Notes: generated by a model from the sequence alone, not told the origin. Counted from the first letter of the stretch, positions 1-8,467 are shown. The stretch: 64,000 nt of DNA from DASPOJ01 sp050014395 (GCA_050014395.1 JBEKDK010000001.1:42525-106524); one strand, 5' to 3'. Numbers and translations are program-made.

Positions 1-2
1 CT

Positions 3-233
3 GACATGCTCACCGTTATCGGGAAATCCCCCATGGCCAGCATCAAGCTGCGCGGATGGTTCGCCCCGAATGTCGCCGCGCAAATCCACAAACACGATGA
101 CGGCTACTATCTCGGCCTCGGCGATCGCGTTCCCAGCGTCAACGGCATGATTATCGTCGGCCCCACGCGTTTGAAGGACGGCGACGAGATCTCTGTCGGC
201 CGCGTGCGCCTGAGTTTTCTCTATCGCGTCTGA
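3..233 (+). CDS. FHA domain protein, C-terminal part (5' end outside window)
   Basis: The reading frame is already open at the window edge, so this is probably the C-terminal part of a longer gene. The visible ~76 residues resemble the second half of a forkhead-associated domain: an IGKS start of the first strands, a DDGYYLGLGD stretch, a PSVNG turn and an LKDGDEISVG strand pair, which match the family pattern of a ligand loop followed by 'L.dGD.i.iG'. FHA domains bind phosphothreonine peptides. The next gene, a CHASE2-cyclase, starts about 20-30 bp later on the same strand, so the two may be cotranscribed as a signalling pair. A short stand-alone gene starting at the ATG at position 6 cannot be excluded. 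Confidence 0.65.
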   Translation, partial: DMLTVIGKSPMASIKLRGWFAPNVAAQIHKHDDGYYLGLGDRVPSVNGMIIVGPTRLKDGDEISVGRVRLSFLYRV

Positions 234-252
234 GCGCCGCGCCTTCGCCGCC

Positions 253-2718
253 GTGCCCGTTGCAATGAAGACGCCCAGCGCCGCAAGCAAAATCCCAGCG
301 CAAAAAGAACCGGGCCCCATCGCCATTGGCGCGCGAACCTTGTGGCGGCGTCGCGTGCCGCTGGCCATCAGCGTGGCGTTGACGATCGCGTCGCTCGGAA
401 TTTATCTGGCGGCCTTCATCGGCGAGCGACCCACGCCGGCTTTCGATTTCATTAATCGCCTCGAGCTCGACGCCCTGGACACGCGCTTTCGCCTGCGCCC
501 CGCGCGCGATACGCATCCCGATTCGCGCATCGTCATCGTCGATATCGATCAGCGTTCGCAGGAAGTGCTGGGCCGCTGGCCGTTTTCGCGCGCCGAGTTC
601 GCGCACATGCTGGATGCTCTGCACGAGGATGGCGCGGCGGTCGTCGCGTTCGACATAACTTTCAGCGAGCCCGACCAAAGCTCAGCCCCGATTCGCACCC
701 TCGCCGCGCAGCTCGCCCAGCAGGAACAGCAGCAAGGCACGCAGCTCGATCCTCGCGTGCAGCAAGATCTCGATCGTCTGGCGAAATCGTTCGACACCGA
801 CGATCAATTCGCGCAGTCCATTCGACGCTTCGGTCCCGTCGTGCTCGGCAATTTCTTTCTCTACTCCGAAGCTGATCTCCAAGGCGTCAGCGAGCAATCT
901 CTCGACCGCTACGCGAATATACTTTCCGATTTCGCCTTCCCGCAGGAGCGCGCCGAGAATCCCAAGACCGGCCCGGACGATCTCACTCGCCTGATGCAAT
1001 CGTATGCGCCCTGGGGACTCACGCCCCGCGGCACTCAGGCGAATCTTGAAACTCTCAGCAACGCGCTGATCGCCGCGCGCGGCCAGACCGGATTTTTCAA
1101 CGTCGATCCCGATCCCGATGGCGTCGTGCGTCACGCTCTGCTCGTGTTGCCGTACGGCCGCTCCAAAGATCCGGCCGATTGGGATCTGTACGCCTCGCTC
1201 GATGTGCAGACGGTGCGTTTGTTCCTGCACATCCCGGACAATCAAATGTCCGTGGATTTCGGCCCCACCGGAATTGCCGAACTCGAATTTGGTCCGCAGC
1301 TTCACGTGCATCCCGATCCGATCGGCCGCCTCTTGATCAATTACCAAGGCCCGGTGCGGACCTATCAATACGTTTCGATGGCCGACGTCGTGAAGCGAAC
1401 CTTCACGCCCGGCACATTTAAAGGAAAAATCGTTCTCGTCGGCGCGTCCGCCACGGGAATCGGCGATCTGCGATCCACTCCCTACGGCGGCGTGGATTAT
1501 CCCGGAGTTGAAATTCACGCCAACGTGATTGACAACATTTTGAATCACCACGCGCTCAAACGTGGCGCCACGCAAGTCGGGTGGGACGTCGCGTTGATTT
1601 TCTTCTTCGGCATTCCCGTGGGCGTGTGGCTCGCATTCGGCCGGCCGGGATGGCTTTGGGCGCCACTGCTATTTCTCGCGCTTTTCGCCGTCGGCGTTTA
1701 CGACGCGTTTCTGCACGATTGGTGGCTGAATTTCACGATGCCGGCATTGACGTTGGTCTCAAACGTCGGCCTCGTCGCACTCTACCGCGCGTTGGTCGAG
1801 GAAAAAGAAAAACGCAAAGTGCGTGGCGCATTTCAGCAATATCTGAGCGCCGAAGTCATCCGCCGCTTGCTGGAAAGTCCGGAAATGCTGGAGCCTCGCC
1901 GCACGGAAATCACCGTGATGTTCAGCGACGTTCGCGGTTTCACCACGATCTCCGAAAAACTCGATGCCCAGGATTTGGCCGCGCTGCTCAACGAATACCT
2001 CACGGGCATGACGCGCATCGTCTTCGAGCGCGGCGGCACTCTCGATAAATATATCGGCGACGCGGTGATGGCTTTCTGGGGCGCGCCGATCGAGCAATCC
2101 GATCACGCTGCGAACGCCTGCCGCGCCGCTATCGAGATGATGGCGCGCCTCGAACCGTTGCAACGCAAATGGCAAGCCGAAGGCAAACCGCGCGTCGATA
2201 TCGGAATCGGTTTGAACACCGGCTCCGCCTCGGTAGGCAACATGGGCTCGTCGTTGCGCTACGGTTACACCGCGCTGGGTGACACCGTGAATCTCGCATC
2301 GCGTCTTGAAGGCTTGAACAAGGACTACGGCACGCACATTCTCGCCAGCCAAAGCACCTTCGAGCAAGTTGCCGAAGCGCCCGCCGCGCCGAGCGACGCT
2401 ACGCAATTCGTTTTTCGCGAGCTGGATTTGATTCGTGTGAAAGGCAAAACGCAGCCCGTGGGTTTGTACGAGTTGCTCGGCCCGCGCGAAGCTCTGGGTG
2501 ACTCAACCGAACTTGACGAGCGTCTCGCGCAATTCGCGCGCGGCCTCGCACTCTATCGCGATCGCCAGTGGGCAGCGGCCCAAGCGATTTTCGCAAGCAT
2601 CATCGAGCGCTGGCCCGACGACGGTCCCGCTCGCGTCTTCCGCGAACGTTGTCAGGAATATTTGGTCGATGGACCACAATCGGGCTGGGATGGCGTCTTC
2701 ACGATGACGCACAAATAA
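253..2718 (+). CDS. CHASE2 domain adenylate/guanylate cyclase
   Basis: This is a membrane-bound class III nucleotide cyclase of about 820 residues. An N-terminal transmembrane segment lies near residues 34-56. A long extracytoplasmic CHASE2-type sensor follows (about 60-435, with typical IVIVDIDQRS and PGVEIHANVIDN motifs), then three hydrophobic segments (about 440-515), then a cyclase domain (about 550-735). The catalytic features are visible: metal-binding Asp residues in FSDVRGFT and in DKYIGDAVMAFWG, and the Asn/Arg transition-state pair in GDTVNLASRLE. The Lys before YIGD and the Asp of GDTVN are the residues usually associated with ATP specificity, so cAMP is the likelier product (inference). 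Start: GTG at 253 or ATG at 265, neither with a clear Shine-Dalgarno sequence. The cue sensed by CHASE2 is unknown. Confidence 0.93.
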   Translation: MPVAMKTPSAASKIPAQKEPGPIAIGARTLWRRRVPLAISVALTIASLGIYLAAFIGERPTPAFDFINRLELDALDTRFRLRPARDTHPDSRIVIVDIDQRSQEVLGRWPFSRAEFAHMLDALHEDGAAVVAFDITFSEPDQSSAPIRTLAAQLAQQEQQQGTQLDPRVQQDLDRLAKSFDTDDQFAQSIRRFGPVVLGNFFLYSEADLQGVSEQSLDRYANILSDFAFPQERAENPKTGPDDLTRLMQSYAPWGLTPRGTQANLETLSNALIAARGQTGFFNVDPDPDGVVRHALLVLPYGRSKDPADWDLYASLDVQTVRLFLHIPDNQMSVDFGPTGIAELEFGPQLHVHPDPIGRLLINYQGPVRTYQYVSMADVVKRTFTPGTFKGKIVLVGASATGIGDLRSTPYGGVDYPGVEIHANVIDNILNHHALKRGATQVGWDVALIFFFGIPVGVWLAFGRPGWLWAPLLFLALFAVGVYDAFLHDWWLNFTMPALTLVSNVGLVALYRALVEEKEKRKVRGAFQQYLSAEVIRRLLESPEMLEPRRTEITVMFSDVRGFTTISEKLDAQDLAALLNEYLTGMTRIVFERGGTLDKYIGDAVMAFWGAPIEQSDHAANACRAAIEMMARLEPLQRKWQAEGKPRVDIGIGLNTGSASVGNMGSSLRYGYTALGDTVNLASRLEGLNKDYGTHILASQSTFEQVAEAPAAPSDATQFVFRELDLIRVKGKTQPVGLYELLGPREALGDSTELDERLAQFARGLALYRDRQWAAAQAIFASIIERWPDDGPARVFRERCQEYLVDGPQSGWDGVFTMTHK

Positions 2719-2732
2719 GCATCGGCGCGAGG

Positions 2733-3077
2733 CTAGCCAGGCGGCCACGAAAACGCGCGCCCGCCGAGCAAATGCAGATGCAGATGGAACACGCTCTGCC
2801 CCGCTTCCGGACCGTTGTTGAACACCGCGCGAAAATCCGAACGCTTTCGCTGCTTCGCCAACTTCGCGCCGACCAGCAGGATTCGCCCCAGTAACGCCGC
2901 GTCTTCCGCCACCGCTTCGCTCAGTGACTCCAAATGCCTTCGCGGGCAAATTAAAATGTGATCGGGCGCCTGCGGATTGATGTCCTCGAACGCAAAGATC
3001 TCGTCATCCTCGTAAACCAATTTCGCGGGAATTTCCTTCCGCGCGATGCGGCAGAAAAGGCAGTCGCTGGTTCCCAT
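2733..3077 (-). CDS. Histidine triad (HIT) family nucleotide hydrolase
   Basis: This 114-residue protein has the length of bacterial HinT-like phosphoramidases. The signature histidine triad sits near the C-terminus as FHLHLHLLGG (His98, His100, His102). The N-terminus has the C6xxC9 pair (DCLFCRI) often seen in Zn-binding HIT proteins, and the conserved DINPQAPDHILICPRRH strand-helix follows. Family members hydrolyse AMP-lysine or adenosine phosphoramidates in the cytoplasm; the physiological substrate cannot be told from sequence. It is convergent with the cyclase gene, with only a 14-bp gap and no obvious terminator. The start has a good upstream AAGGAGATCC-type ribosome site. Confidence 0.93.
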   Translation of the reverse strand: MGTSDCLFCRIARKEIPAKLVYEDDEIFAFEDINPQAPDHILICPRRHLESLSEAVAEDAALLGRILLVGAKLAKQRKRSDFRAVFNNGPEAGQSVFHLHLHLLGGRAFSWPPG

Positions 3078-3121
3078 CGGATCTCCTTCACGTCAAAAGT
3101 GTGCGCACTCGCAATACTAAA

Positions 3122-4021
3122 TTAATTTTCCGGATCCACGCGAACCACAAACGCCGCGTATCCGTGCTCCGCCTGCAATTGCGTCGCAACTTCCTGCGCT
3201 GCCGGCTCGAAAGTATATCGGCCCACAAACACGCGATACACCGGTCCGGTGGGCGGATTGAATTCCTGAACGGTGACGCTGGGATAGTTCGCGGTCAGTT
3301 GATCGCGCAATTTGTTTGCATGTGCCGCGTCGGCGAACGCGCCGATTTGCACGGCGAAAACGCCAACTCTCACGTCGACGGTCGGCGCGCGAGTTCCTGC
3401 CACCGGCGCCCCGGACGCACCCTTGGGCGGGCTCTGCGCGGGAGCTTCCGCTCGAGTCTCGGCAACATTTCCGCTCGGGTTCTCCGCAGGCGCGGGCATC
3501 GGCGGCGGCAACTCCGGCGGTCCGGCCAAAACGAGTTCCAGCCGCACCGGCGCCGTGCCGGTGGAGACAACATCGAGCGCTTTCGCAGCGGCCAGCGAAA
3601 GATCGATAATTCTCCCTTCGATAAACGGCCCGCGATCGGTGATGCGAACTTCAGTTTGCAAACCGTTATTCAAATTTGTGACGCGCACGATGCTGCCAAA
3701 CGGTAGTGTGCGGTGCGCAGCCGTCATCTGATTCATGTCGTAAATTTCACCGTCCGCGGCCCGCCGCCCTTGAAACGGAAAGCCGTACCACGAAGCGATG
3801 CCCTCTTCGACGTATCCTGCGCCGCCCGCAGCTCCAGGCGACGGAACACTAGGAGCCGGAGCGGGAGCGTGAGTGCGAGCAGTAGACGAAGGCTGCTTCG
3901 GAGGCGGAGGAATTGTCGCGGTCGCGGCGTGATGCGCGCAGCCCGCGGCGAAACAGGACACCAAAATCAGCGACCCGAAAACGATCGCGCGCGGCCGTCG
4001 CCAGACCGGCGATGAATTCAC
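3122..4021 (-). CDS. rlpA: RlpA-like lipoprotein (double-psi beta-barrel plus SPOR domain)
   Basis: This 299-residue protein begins with a lipoprotein signal peptide: a hydrophobic stretch ending in a FAAGC lipobox with Cys28 as the lipidation site. A Pro/Ala-rich linker (about 30-65) follows. The double-psi beta-barrel domain (about 70-175) shows GIASWYG, AAHRTLPFGSIVRV and ITDRGPFIEGRIIDLS, the last holding the conserved Asp of the RlpA/MltA fold. After another Pro-rich linker, a SPOR peptidoglycan-binding domain (about 220-297) starts at FAVQIGAFADA. RlpA proteins cleave or bind denuded septal glycan strands during daughter-cell separation. It lies just downstream of a small coiled-coil gene on the same strand. 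Confidence 0.92.
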   Translation of the reverse strand: MNSSPVWRRPRAIVFGSLILVSCFAAGCAHHAATATIPPPPKQPSSTARTHAPAPAPSVPSPGAAGGAGYVEEGIASWYGFPFQGRRAADGEIYDMNQMTAAHRTLPFGSIVRVTNLNNGLQTEVRITDRGPFIEGRIIDLSLAAAKALDVVSTGTAPVRLELVLAGPPELPPPMPAPAENPSGNVAETRAEAPAQSPPKGASGAPVAGTRAPTVDVRVGVFAVQIGAFADAAHANKLRDQLTANYPSVTVQEFNPPTGPVYRVFVGRYTFEPAAQEVATQLQAEHGYAAFVVRVDPEN

Positions 4022-4034
4022 GACGGCCCCAATT

Positions 4035-4217
4035 TTATTTTTCCTTCTGGAGATTTTTCTCGAGGCGATCGGCCGCTTTGTTCAGGCGATCGGCGGCCTC
4101 GCGCAGCGCTTCGGCCGTCTTGCGCGTGGTCTGCGGTTTGATTTCCTTTTCGACCATTTCGCGAATGCGCGCGAATTCGGCGTCAAGTTTCTTCCCGATA
4201 TCTTCCCAGGATTCCAT
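4035..4217 (-). CDS. Small charged helical protein, unknown function
   Basis: This 60-residue protein is almost entirely charged and predicted helical: an MESWEDIGKKLDAEFARIR start, then EALREAADRLNKAADRLEKN heptad-like repeats. It looks like a short coiled coil. The start is supported by an AAAAAGGAGCGCTC ribosome site just upstream on the minus strand. It precedes the RlpA-like lipoprotein by 13 bp on the same strand, so the two are probably cotranscribed. I do not recognise a named family; similar small helical proteins are common in Acidobacteriota (recollection, unchecked). Confidence 0.7.
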   Translation of the reverse strand: MESWEDIGKKLDAEFARIREMVEKEIKPQTTRKTAEALREAADRLNKAADRLEKNLQKEK

Positions 4218-4332
4218 GAGCGCTCCTTTTTCCGGCGGCCTCGGCTGCGTCGCGCAGCGCGCAACGGTTTGTCGTTTGCATCAATTTTTTCGCTATTATA
4301 GGCGTGGCATCTGAAGCCCGCAAGGAGACCAA

Positions 4333-5250
4333 GTGCCGCTTTCACCGCGCCTGCGTTATCGTTTGGATCGCTGGCGCACCAACATAAAGAATTTCTTCCA
4401 CTCCGATCCGTCTTCCGCGCGCCCGCGCATCTGCCCCAGCTGCAGTTCGCTTGCGGGCGTCAACACTTCGCACTGCCCGCAGTGCGGCGCGAGCCTCAAC
4501 TTTTCCCTCGCCGCCGCAAGCAAGTCGATGAGCCGATTTTTGCCGCAAACTTCGCCGGCAACCTATTCCATCGTAGCGCTCTGCGGATTGCTTTACGCCT
4601 TGAGCTACGTACTGACGGTGCGAACCGGCGGAGGCGGCGGGCTCGGGGGCGGACTGTTTAATCTCGGTGGCATTTCCAACGACGTGCTGGATCGCTTGGG
4701 CGCGTCGCGACCGTTGCCGTATGACATTGCCGAACCGTGGAGGCTGATCACCGCCGTTTTCTTGCACGGCAGTTTGTTGCACATCGGATTCAATCTGTGG
4801 GTGCTGATGGATATCGGCCCGGTGATTGAAGATATGTACGGCTCGGCGCGCTACTTTTTTGTTTTTCTCGTCACCGGCGCATTCGGCTACGTTGTGAGCG
4901 CGGCGTTCGGGCATTTCAGCATCGGCGCATCCGGCGGATTGCTCGGTCTGATCGGATTGCTGCTGGCGGTGACGTCCCGCCGATCTAGCGGTGGCATGCA
5001 AATGCTGCGAAAACAATTGATTTGGTGGCTGGTGTACATCGCCGTCCTGGGACTCATGCTGCGCGGCACGGATAACGCGGCACACGCAGGCGGATTCGTT
5101 GCGGGATTCGTGCTCGGAAAACTTTTGACCGATCGCCGGCCTGCCGGCCCATCCGAAGAGCGGCGCGCGCAAGCGATGGGATGGATCGCTGGGCTCGCGA
5201 TGGTTGCGAGCTTCGCGATGATGCTGCTGAATTATTTTCAAGGCCAATGA
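4333..5250 (+). CDS. Rhomboid family intramembrane serine protease with N-terminal zinc ribbon
   Basis: This 305-residue protein starts at GTG 4333, supported by AAGGAG at 4322-4327. Residues 34-51 form a CxxC...CxxC zinc ribbon (Cys34, Cys37, Cys48, Cys51). The rest is a six-transmembrane rhomboid core: the HGSLLHIGFNLWVL segment in the first helices, catalytic Ser200 in the GASGG motif, and the partner His251 in HAGGFVAG. Rhomboids cut transmembrane substrates inside the inner membrane; the substrate here is unknown. A glycine-rich GGGGGLGGGL loop separates the first membrane helix from the next. It is divergent from the small coiled-coil/RlpA pair and convergent with the phosphatidyltransferase. 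Confidence 0.93.
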   Translation: MPLSPRLRYRLDRWRTNIKNFFHSDPSSARPRICPSCSSLAGVNTSHCPQCGASLNFSLAAASKSMSRFLPQTSPATYSIVALCGLLYALSYVLTVRTGGGGGLGGGLFNLGGISNDVLDRLGASRPLPYDIAEPWRLITAVFLHGSLLHIGFNLWVLMDIGPVIEDMYGSARYFFVFLVTGAFGYVVSAAFGHFSIGASGGLLGLIGLLLAVTSRRSSGGMQMLRKQLIWWLVYIAVLGLMLRGTDNAAHAGGFVAGFVLGKLLTDRRPAGPSEERRAQAMGWIAGLAMVASFAMMLLNYFQGQ

Positions 5251-5317
5251 TAACCTCACAAGTGCTCGGCGAAGTGACGCTGGCGCGATAACCGCGCTTC
5301 ACTGGCAGGCCACGCGC

Positions 5318-5881
5318 TCAGGTGCTGAGGCGGCGGGCGACGACCACGCTGTAATGGAATCCGGAAAAGACTGTGAGCGCCGCGACGGCGTCGCGCAGTA
5401 CCGGCTGCGACACATCAAGCCACCTCCAGTGCGTGACCGCCAGCACTAACATCGCAAATACAAAGAAAACCTGCACCGCGGTTGTGGCTTTGCCGTAGAT
5501 GCTCGGGGGAAACGAGCGATAGCCCATCACCAGCAGAACCACCACAGCCGTTGTCAGCATCAGAACATCGCGGCTCAACACCAAAATCGCCAGCCACCAG
5601 CGAACCTTCCCGCGCAGCGCGAGCACGATGAACGACGACGAGAGCAACAATTTATCGGCGATGGGATCGAAGTAGGCGCCGATCGCGGTGCGCTGATGAA
5701 GTGTGCGCGCCAGCAAACCGTCCATGCCGTCGGTGAGCGCCGCGACAATGAGCAAGCCCAGCGCCCAATCGTAATGCGCGTAAAAAACGGCGATCAGATA
5801 GAACGGCAGAAATCCCAAGCGCAAAAACGTGAGCTGGTTCGGGACGGTGAAAATTCGCCGGCGCATCGGAGTGCCACTCAT
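5318..5881 (-). CDS. CDP-alcohol phosphatidyltransferase (PgsA-like)
   Basis: This 187-residue multi-spanning membrane protein carries the complete family signature DGMDGLLAR...GAYFDPIADK, that is D-x2-D-G-x2-A-R-x8-G-x3-D-x3-D, whose Asp residues bind two metal ions and transfer a phosphatidyl group from CDP-diacylglycerol to an alcohol. The closest functional fit by length and motif is phosphatidylglycerophosphate synthase (pgsA), but the acceptor is not determined by the motif. The start codon overlaps the stop of the upstream 102-residue gene by 4 bp (ATGA), so the two are translationally coupled. Confidence 0.9.
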   Translation of the reverse strand: MSGTPMRRRIFTVPNQLTFLRLGFLPFYLIAVFYAHYDWALGLLIVAALTDGMDGLLARTLHQRTAIGAYFDPIADKLLLSSSFIVLALRGKVRWWLAILVLSRDVLMLTTAVVVLLVMGYRSFPPSIYGKATTAVQVFFVFAMLVLAVTHWRWLDVSQPVLRDAVAALTVFSGFHYSVVVARRLST

Positions 5882-6186
5882 GCGAACTGCGCCAGGTAAT
5901 CGCGCAGCGAACGGCCCACCTTGCGCTCGAATCCTTCGGCCACAGACGGGATCGAGCCGCGCGGTTCATCGAGCGCCACGCGCTCGACTCGGTGCATCGG
6001 AAAAAACAGCGTGGGCAGGCCGATGCGTTCGCCTTCCGGGTCCAGCACCTGAAGAATGAAATCGTCGAACGAATTCAAGTCGATGCCGCGCACAGTGAGC
6101 CCGGCCTCTTGCAGCTCGACCAGCTCGCCCCAAATTTTTTCTTTTGGGGTGTGCAGGCTCACGACGACGATGGAATGCGGTTGCAT
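5878..6186 (-). CDS. Conserved hypothetical protein upstream of phosphatidyltransferase
   Basis: This 102-residue soluble protein of mixed alpha/beta character starts VVVSLHTPKEKIWGELVELQ and has a DSFDDF-like segment (NSFDDFILQVLDPEG) and a PMHRVERVALDEPRGSIPS strand-turn. I do not recognise a named domain. The MHRVERVALDE motif and tight coupling (ATGA overlap) to the phosphatidyltransferase downstream suggest a shared transcript and possibly a lipid or envelope role (inference only). No signal peptide or membrane helix is visible. Confidence 0.75.
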   Translation of the reverse strand: MQPHSIVVVSLHTPKEKIWGELVELQEAGLTVRGIDLNSFDDFILQVLDPEGERIGLPTLFFPMHRVERVALDEPRGSIPSVAEGFERKVGRSLRDYLAQFA

Positions 6187-6229
6187 GACTTCACTTCGCT
6201 CCCACGCGATCCTAATCTATCCTAGCGCA

Positions 6230-6898
6230 TCACACGCGGATCGTCTTCAGATCCGGCGCGACGCGCAGCGGCGCTTCGGTCGCCTTCTGCACGTGTTCGG
6301 GGGTGACGCCCGGCGCGACTTCGCGAAGCACCAGACCCTCCGGCGTGACTTCGATCACCGCCAACTCCGTGACGATCATATCCACGACGCCGGCGCCGGT
6401 GAGCGGCAGCGTGCACTTGCTCAAAACTTTCGGCTGCCCTTCTTTTGTGGTGTGATCCATTGCGATGATCACGCGACGCGCGCCCGCCACCAGATCCATC
6501 GCGCCGCCCATGCCTTTCAGCATTTTCCCGGGAATCGCCCAATTGGCCAGATTGCCTTGCGCGTCCACTTCGAGCGCGCCAAGCACGGTTAAGTCCACGT
6601 GACCGGCGCGCAGCATGGCGAAGGAATCGGCGGTGGAAAAATAACTCGTGCCGCGCACTTCCGTGACGGTTTCCTTCCCGGCGTTGATCAGGTCGGCGTC
6701 CTCTTCGCCTTCGAGCGGATACGGGCCGATGCCGAGCATCCCGTTTTCCGACTCGAGGACGACCTCCATGCCCTCGGGAATAAAATTCGCCACCAGCGTC
6801 GGCGTGCCGATCCCCAGATTCACATACATGCCGTCGCGCAGCTCTTGCGCCACGCGCTTGGCGATGAATTCGCGCTTCTCGGTTTCGGTTTGCGGCAT
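6230..6898 (-). CDS. scoB: 3-oxoacid CoA-transferase subunit B
   Basis: The 222-residue beta subunit transfers CoA from succinyl-CoA to a 3-oxoacid such as acetoacetate. The ESENGMLGIGPYP motif holds the glutamate that forms the enzyme-CoA thioester in this family; VNLGIGTPTLVANFIPEG and a GGAMDLVAGARRVIIAM segment also match. The ATG at 6898 is chosen over the upstream in-frame extension because MPQTETEKREFIAKRVAQEL is the usual start and a GAGG lies just upstream. Its partner subunit scoA is 3.3 kb away (10218-10916), same strand, with an oppositely oriented ABC module in between, which is abnormal for this normally adjacent pair. Confidence 0.93.
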   Translation of the reverse strand: MPQTETEKREFIAKRVAQELRDGMYVNLGIGTPTLVANFIPEGMEVVLESENGMLGIGPYPLEGEEDADLINAGKETVTEVRGTSYFSTADSFAMLRAGHVDLTVLGALEVDAQGNLANWAIPGKMLKGMGGAMDLVAGARRVIIAMDHTTKEGQPKVLSKCTLPLTGAGVVDMIVTELAVIEVTPEGLVLREVAPGVTPEHVQKATEAPLRVAPDLKTIRV

Positions 6899-6904
6899 AC
6901 CGCC

Positions 6905-7330
6905 TCGATGTGCTCCTAGAGCCTTCTCATAAATTCCGCGGCGAAGCAACAGTATACCTGCTCCGCGGGCGCCCACCCGCCTGTGTAGAAGGCGGAATTT
7001 CGCAAATGACTGACGACACGCTTTTTATGGGAGACGGGCGACAAAACCTCAAGTGGCCCTTTTGATTTTGAAATCGCGAAGGGTACCCACACCCCCGGTA
7101 TGTTCTGCGTAAGAGTGGCAACTACAGGACTTACAGGAAAAGAGTGCGCATGAGCGTGAAAACAAGCGCGTTGATATCGCCTGTTTTCAATGAGTTGTAC
7201 ACCTCGTTGCAATCGACTGAAAACGTGCGAGTTGGAGGGACGATTTTGTGCAAATGAGTGCGAATTGTGCGGAGACCAAAACCGCGAGGCAGGACGAGTG
7301 GCTGCGCGTTCGAAAAGTTCCTGCGTCTTC
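6905..7330. repeat. Gene-free region with repeat-like elements between scoB and ABC module
   Basis: No credible coding sequence lies in this stretch of more than 400 bp; the open frames have no recognisable protein character. Structure is present: an inverted repeat with perfect 8-bp arms TGAAAACA (7157-7164) and TGTTTTCA (7182-7189), and, read on the minus strand, a G-rich block GGGGGTGTGGGTACCC (7096-7081). A similar G-rich block ends the repeat array at 33048-33063, suggesting related intergenic repeats. Whether it is a dispersed family requires searching the rest of the genome. Confidence 0.45.
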
Positions 7331-7337
7331 ATGCCAT

Positions 7338-7366
7338 CTTGTAGCACACACGTTCCCAAATGTCAA
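7338..7366 (-). promoter_or_regulatory. Candidate sigma70-type promoter on the minus strand
   Basis: Read on the minus strand, a perfect TTGACA (7366-7361) is followed after 17 bp by TACAAG (7343-7338), matching four of six positions of the -10 consensus. It would transcribe toward scoB through the repeat-like region, leaving a leader of over 400 nt. It overlaps the left arm of the inverted repeat at 7365-7389. No experimental support is possible here. Confidence 0.3.
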
Positions 7367-7389
7367 TAGTATTCTGCAAGTATACTATT
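7365..7389. promoter_or_regulatory. Inverted repeat, candidate operator upstream of ABC module
   Basis: Perfect 8-bp arms AATAGTAT (7365-7372) and ATACTATT (7382-7389) are separated by 9 bp, in an AT-rich island within otherwise GC-rich DNA. Position and shape fit a dimeric repressor site; it overlaps the -35 of the minus-strand promoter candidate. Directly after it comes a short ATG frame beginning MERGRPSG, which looks like the first residues of a transcriptional regulator that then loses its frame (speculative). Confidence 0.35.
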
Positions 7390-7519
7390 CGAATGGAACG
7401 TGGGCGGCCCAGCGGCGAGGAGCCGACATCGTCTGAAGCCCGATCCCCGCGTTTAAGGCCGGGCTCCTGCCCGAGGGGCGTTGACATCGCGGCGGGCGCG
7501 CGTCAGAATCCGCGTGTCA

Positions 7520-8467
7520 ATGATCCACCTGGAAAATATCACGAAGGAGTACGATGCACCTTCCGTCAGCGAGGGGAGCATAGTAGCGGTCCGCCAGCTA
7601 AATTTGGACGTCTCCGCCGGCGAGATTTTCGGGCTTGTAGGACCAAACGGCGCGGGCAAGACTACCACGCTAAAACTAATCTGTGGCCTGATCGCGCCCA
7701 CTGCCGGGCGCGTGAGCGTTAACGGCATCGATATTGCTGCACGGCCCGAGGAAGCACATAAGTTCATCGGCTATCTGGCCGATTTCTTTTCCCTGTACGA
7801 CGACCTAACGGTTTGGGAATACCTGGAGTACTTCGCGCGCGCCTACAAGATGGACCGGGCCGCGATTCGCGGGCGGGTCGACGAAGTGATCCGGCTGGTC
7901 GGCTTGGAACCAAAGCGTGACGCGCTAATTCATGGCCTCTCGCGTGGCATGAAGCAACGACTCGGCATCGGACGCGCGATCGTTCACGACCCGCTGCTGT
8001 TGATCCTTGATGAACCCGCCGCCGGACTCGATCCGAAGGCGCGCGTGGAACTGAAAGCTCTGCTGCGCGATTTGCATGCCAAGGGCAAGACCATCTTCAT
8101 CACATCTCATATCCTCTCCGACCTTGAAGAGGTGTGCACGTCAGTCGCGGTGATCGAAAAGGGCCGACTATTGCGCGCGGGGCCTCTGGAAGAAGTGATG
8201 CGCGACGGCCGCGCGATACGGCGAATTCGCATTCGGCTCGCGACGGCTGACGAATCGATCGGCCCACGGCTGGCGGCTTGGCCCGGCGTGACGGATGTTC
8301 GGACCGGCACGACTGGGACCGAATTCTCCTTCGGGGGTAACGATGCCGAGCTCGCCGAGTTGGTCCGAGCGCTGGTGGGCGACGGCCTGCCGGTTTGCGG
8401 CGTGCAAGAGCTTTCCGAGAACCTGGAACAACTCTATATGCGGATTTCGAGCGGAGAAGTTTCGTGA
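7520..8467 (+). CDS. ABC transporter ATP-binding protein (ABC-2 type exporter)
   Basis: This 315-residue ATPase subunit contains Walker A GPNGAGKTTT (about 41-50), the ABC signature LSRGMKQRLGIG (about 140), Walker B LLLILDEPAAGLDP (about 159-172) and a switch His (ITSHILSDLEEV). The signature is LSRGM rather than LSGGQ, as is usual in ABC-2 (NatA/CcmA-like) ATPases. The C-terminal 90 residues form the extra domain typical of these exporters. ATG 7520 is preferred over upstream in-frame codons because MIHLENITKEYD is the standard start. The stop overlaps the start of the permease gene (GTGA at 8464-8467), indicating a coupled pair. It interrupts the scoAB pair on the opposite strand. Confidence 0.93.
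   Translation: MIHLENITKEYDAPSVSEGSIVAVRQLNLDVSAGEIFGLVGPNGAGKTTTLKLICGLIAPTAGRVSVNGIDIAARPEEAHKFIGYLADFFSLYDDLTVWEYLEYFARAYKMDRAAIRGRVDEVIRLVGLEPKRDALIHGLSRGMKQRLGIGRAIVHDPLLLILDEPAAGLDPKARVELKALLRDLHAKGKTIFITSHILSDLEEVCTSVAVIEKGRLLRAGPLEEVMRDGRAIRRIRIRLATADESIGPRLAAWPGVTDVRTGTTGTEFSFGGNDAELAELVRALVGDGLPVCGVQELSENLEQLYMRISSGEVS

Noticed and set aside
6916..7359. 147-codon minus-strand open frame
   Set aside because: It has no recognisable domain, low protein-like character, and overlaps inverted repeats and a G-rich tract; it also runs into the scoB start region.
7094..7430. Intact regulator gene starting MERGRPSG
   Set aside because: After the first few residues the frame has no helix-turn-helix character; at most a remnant.
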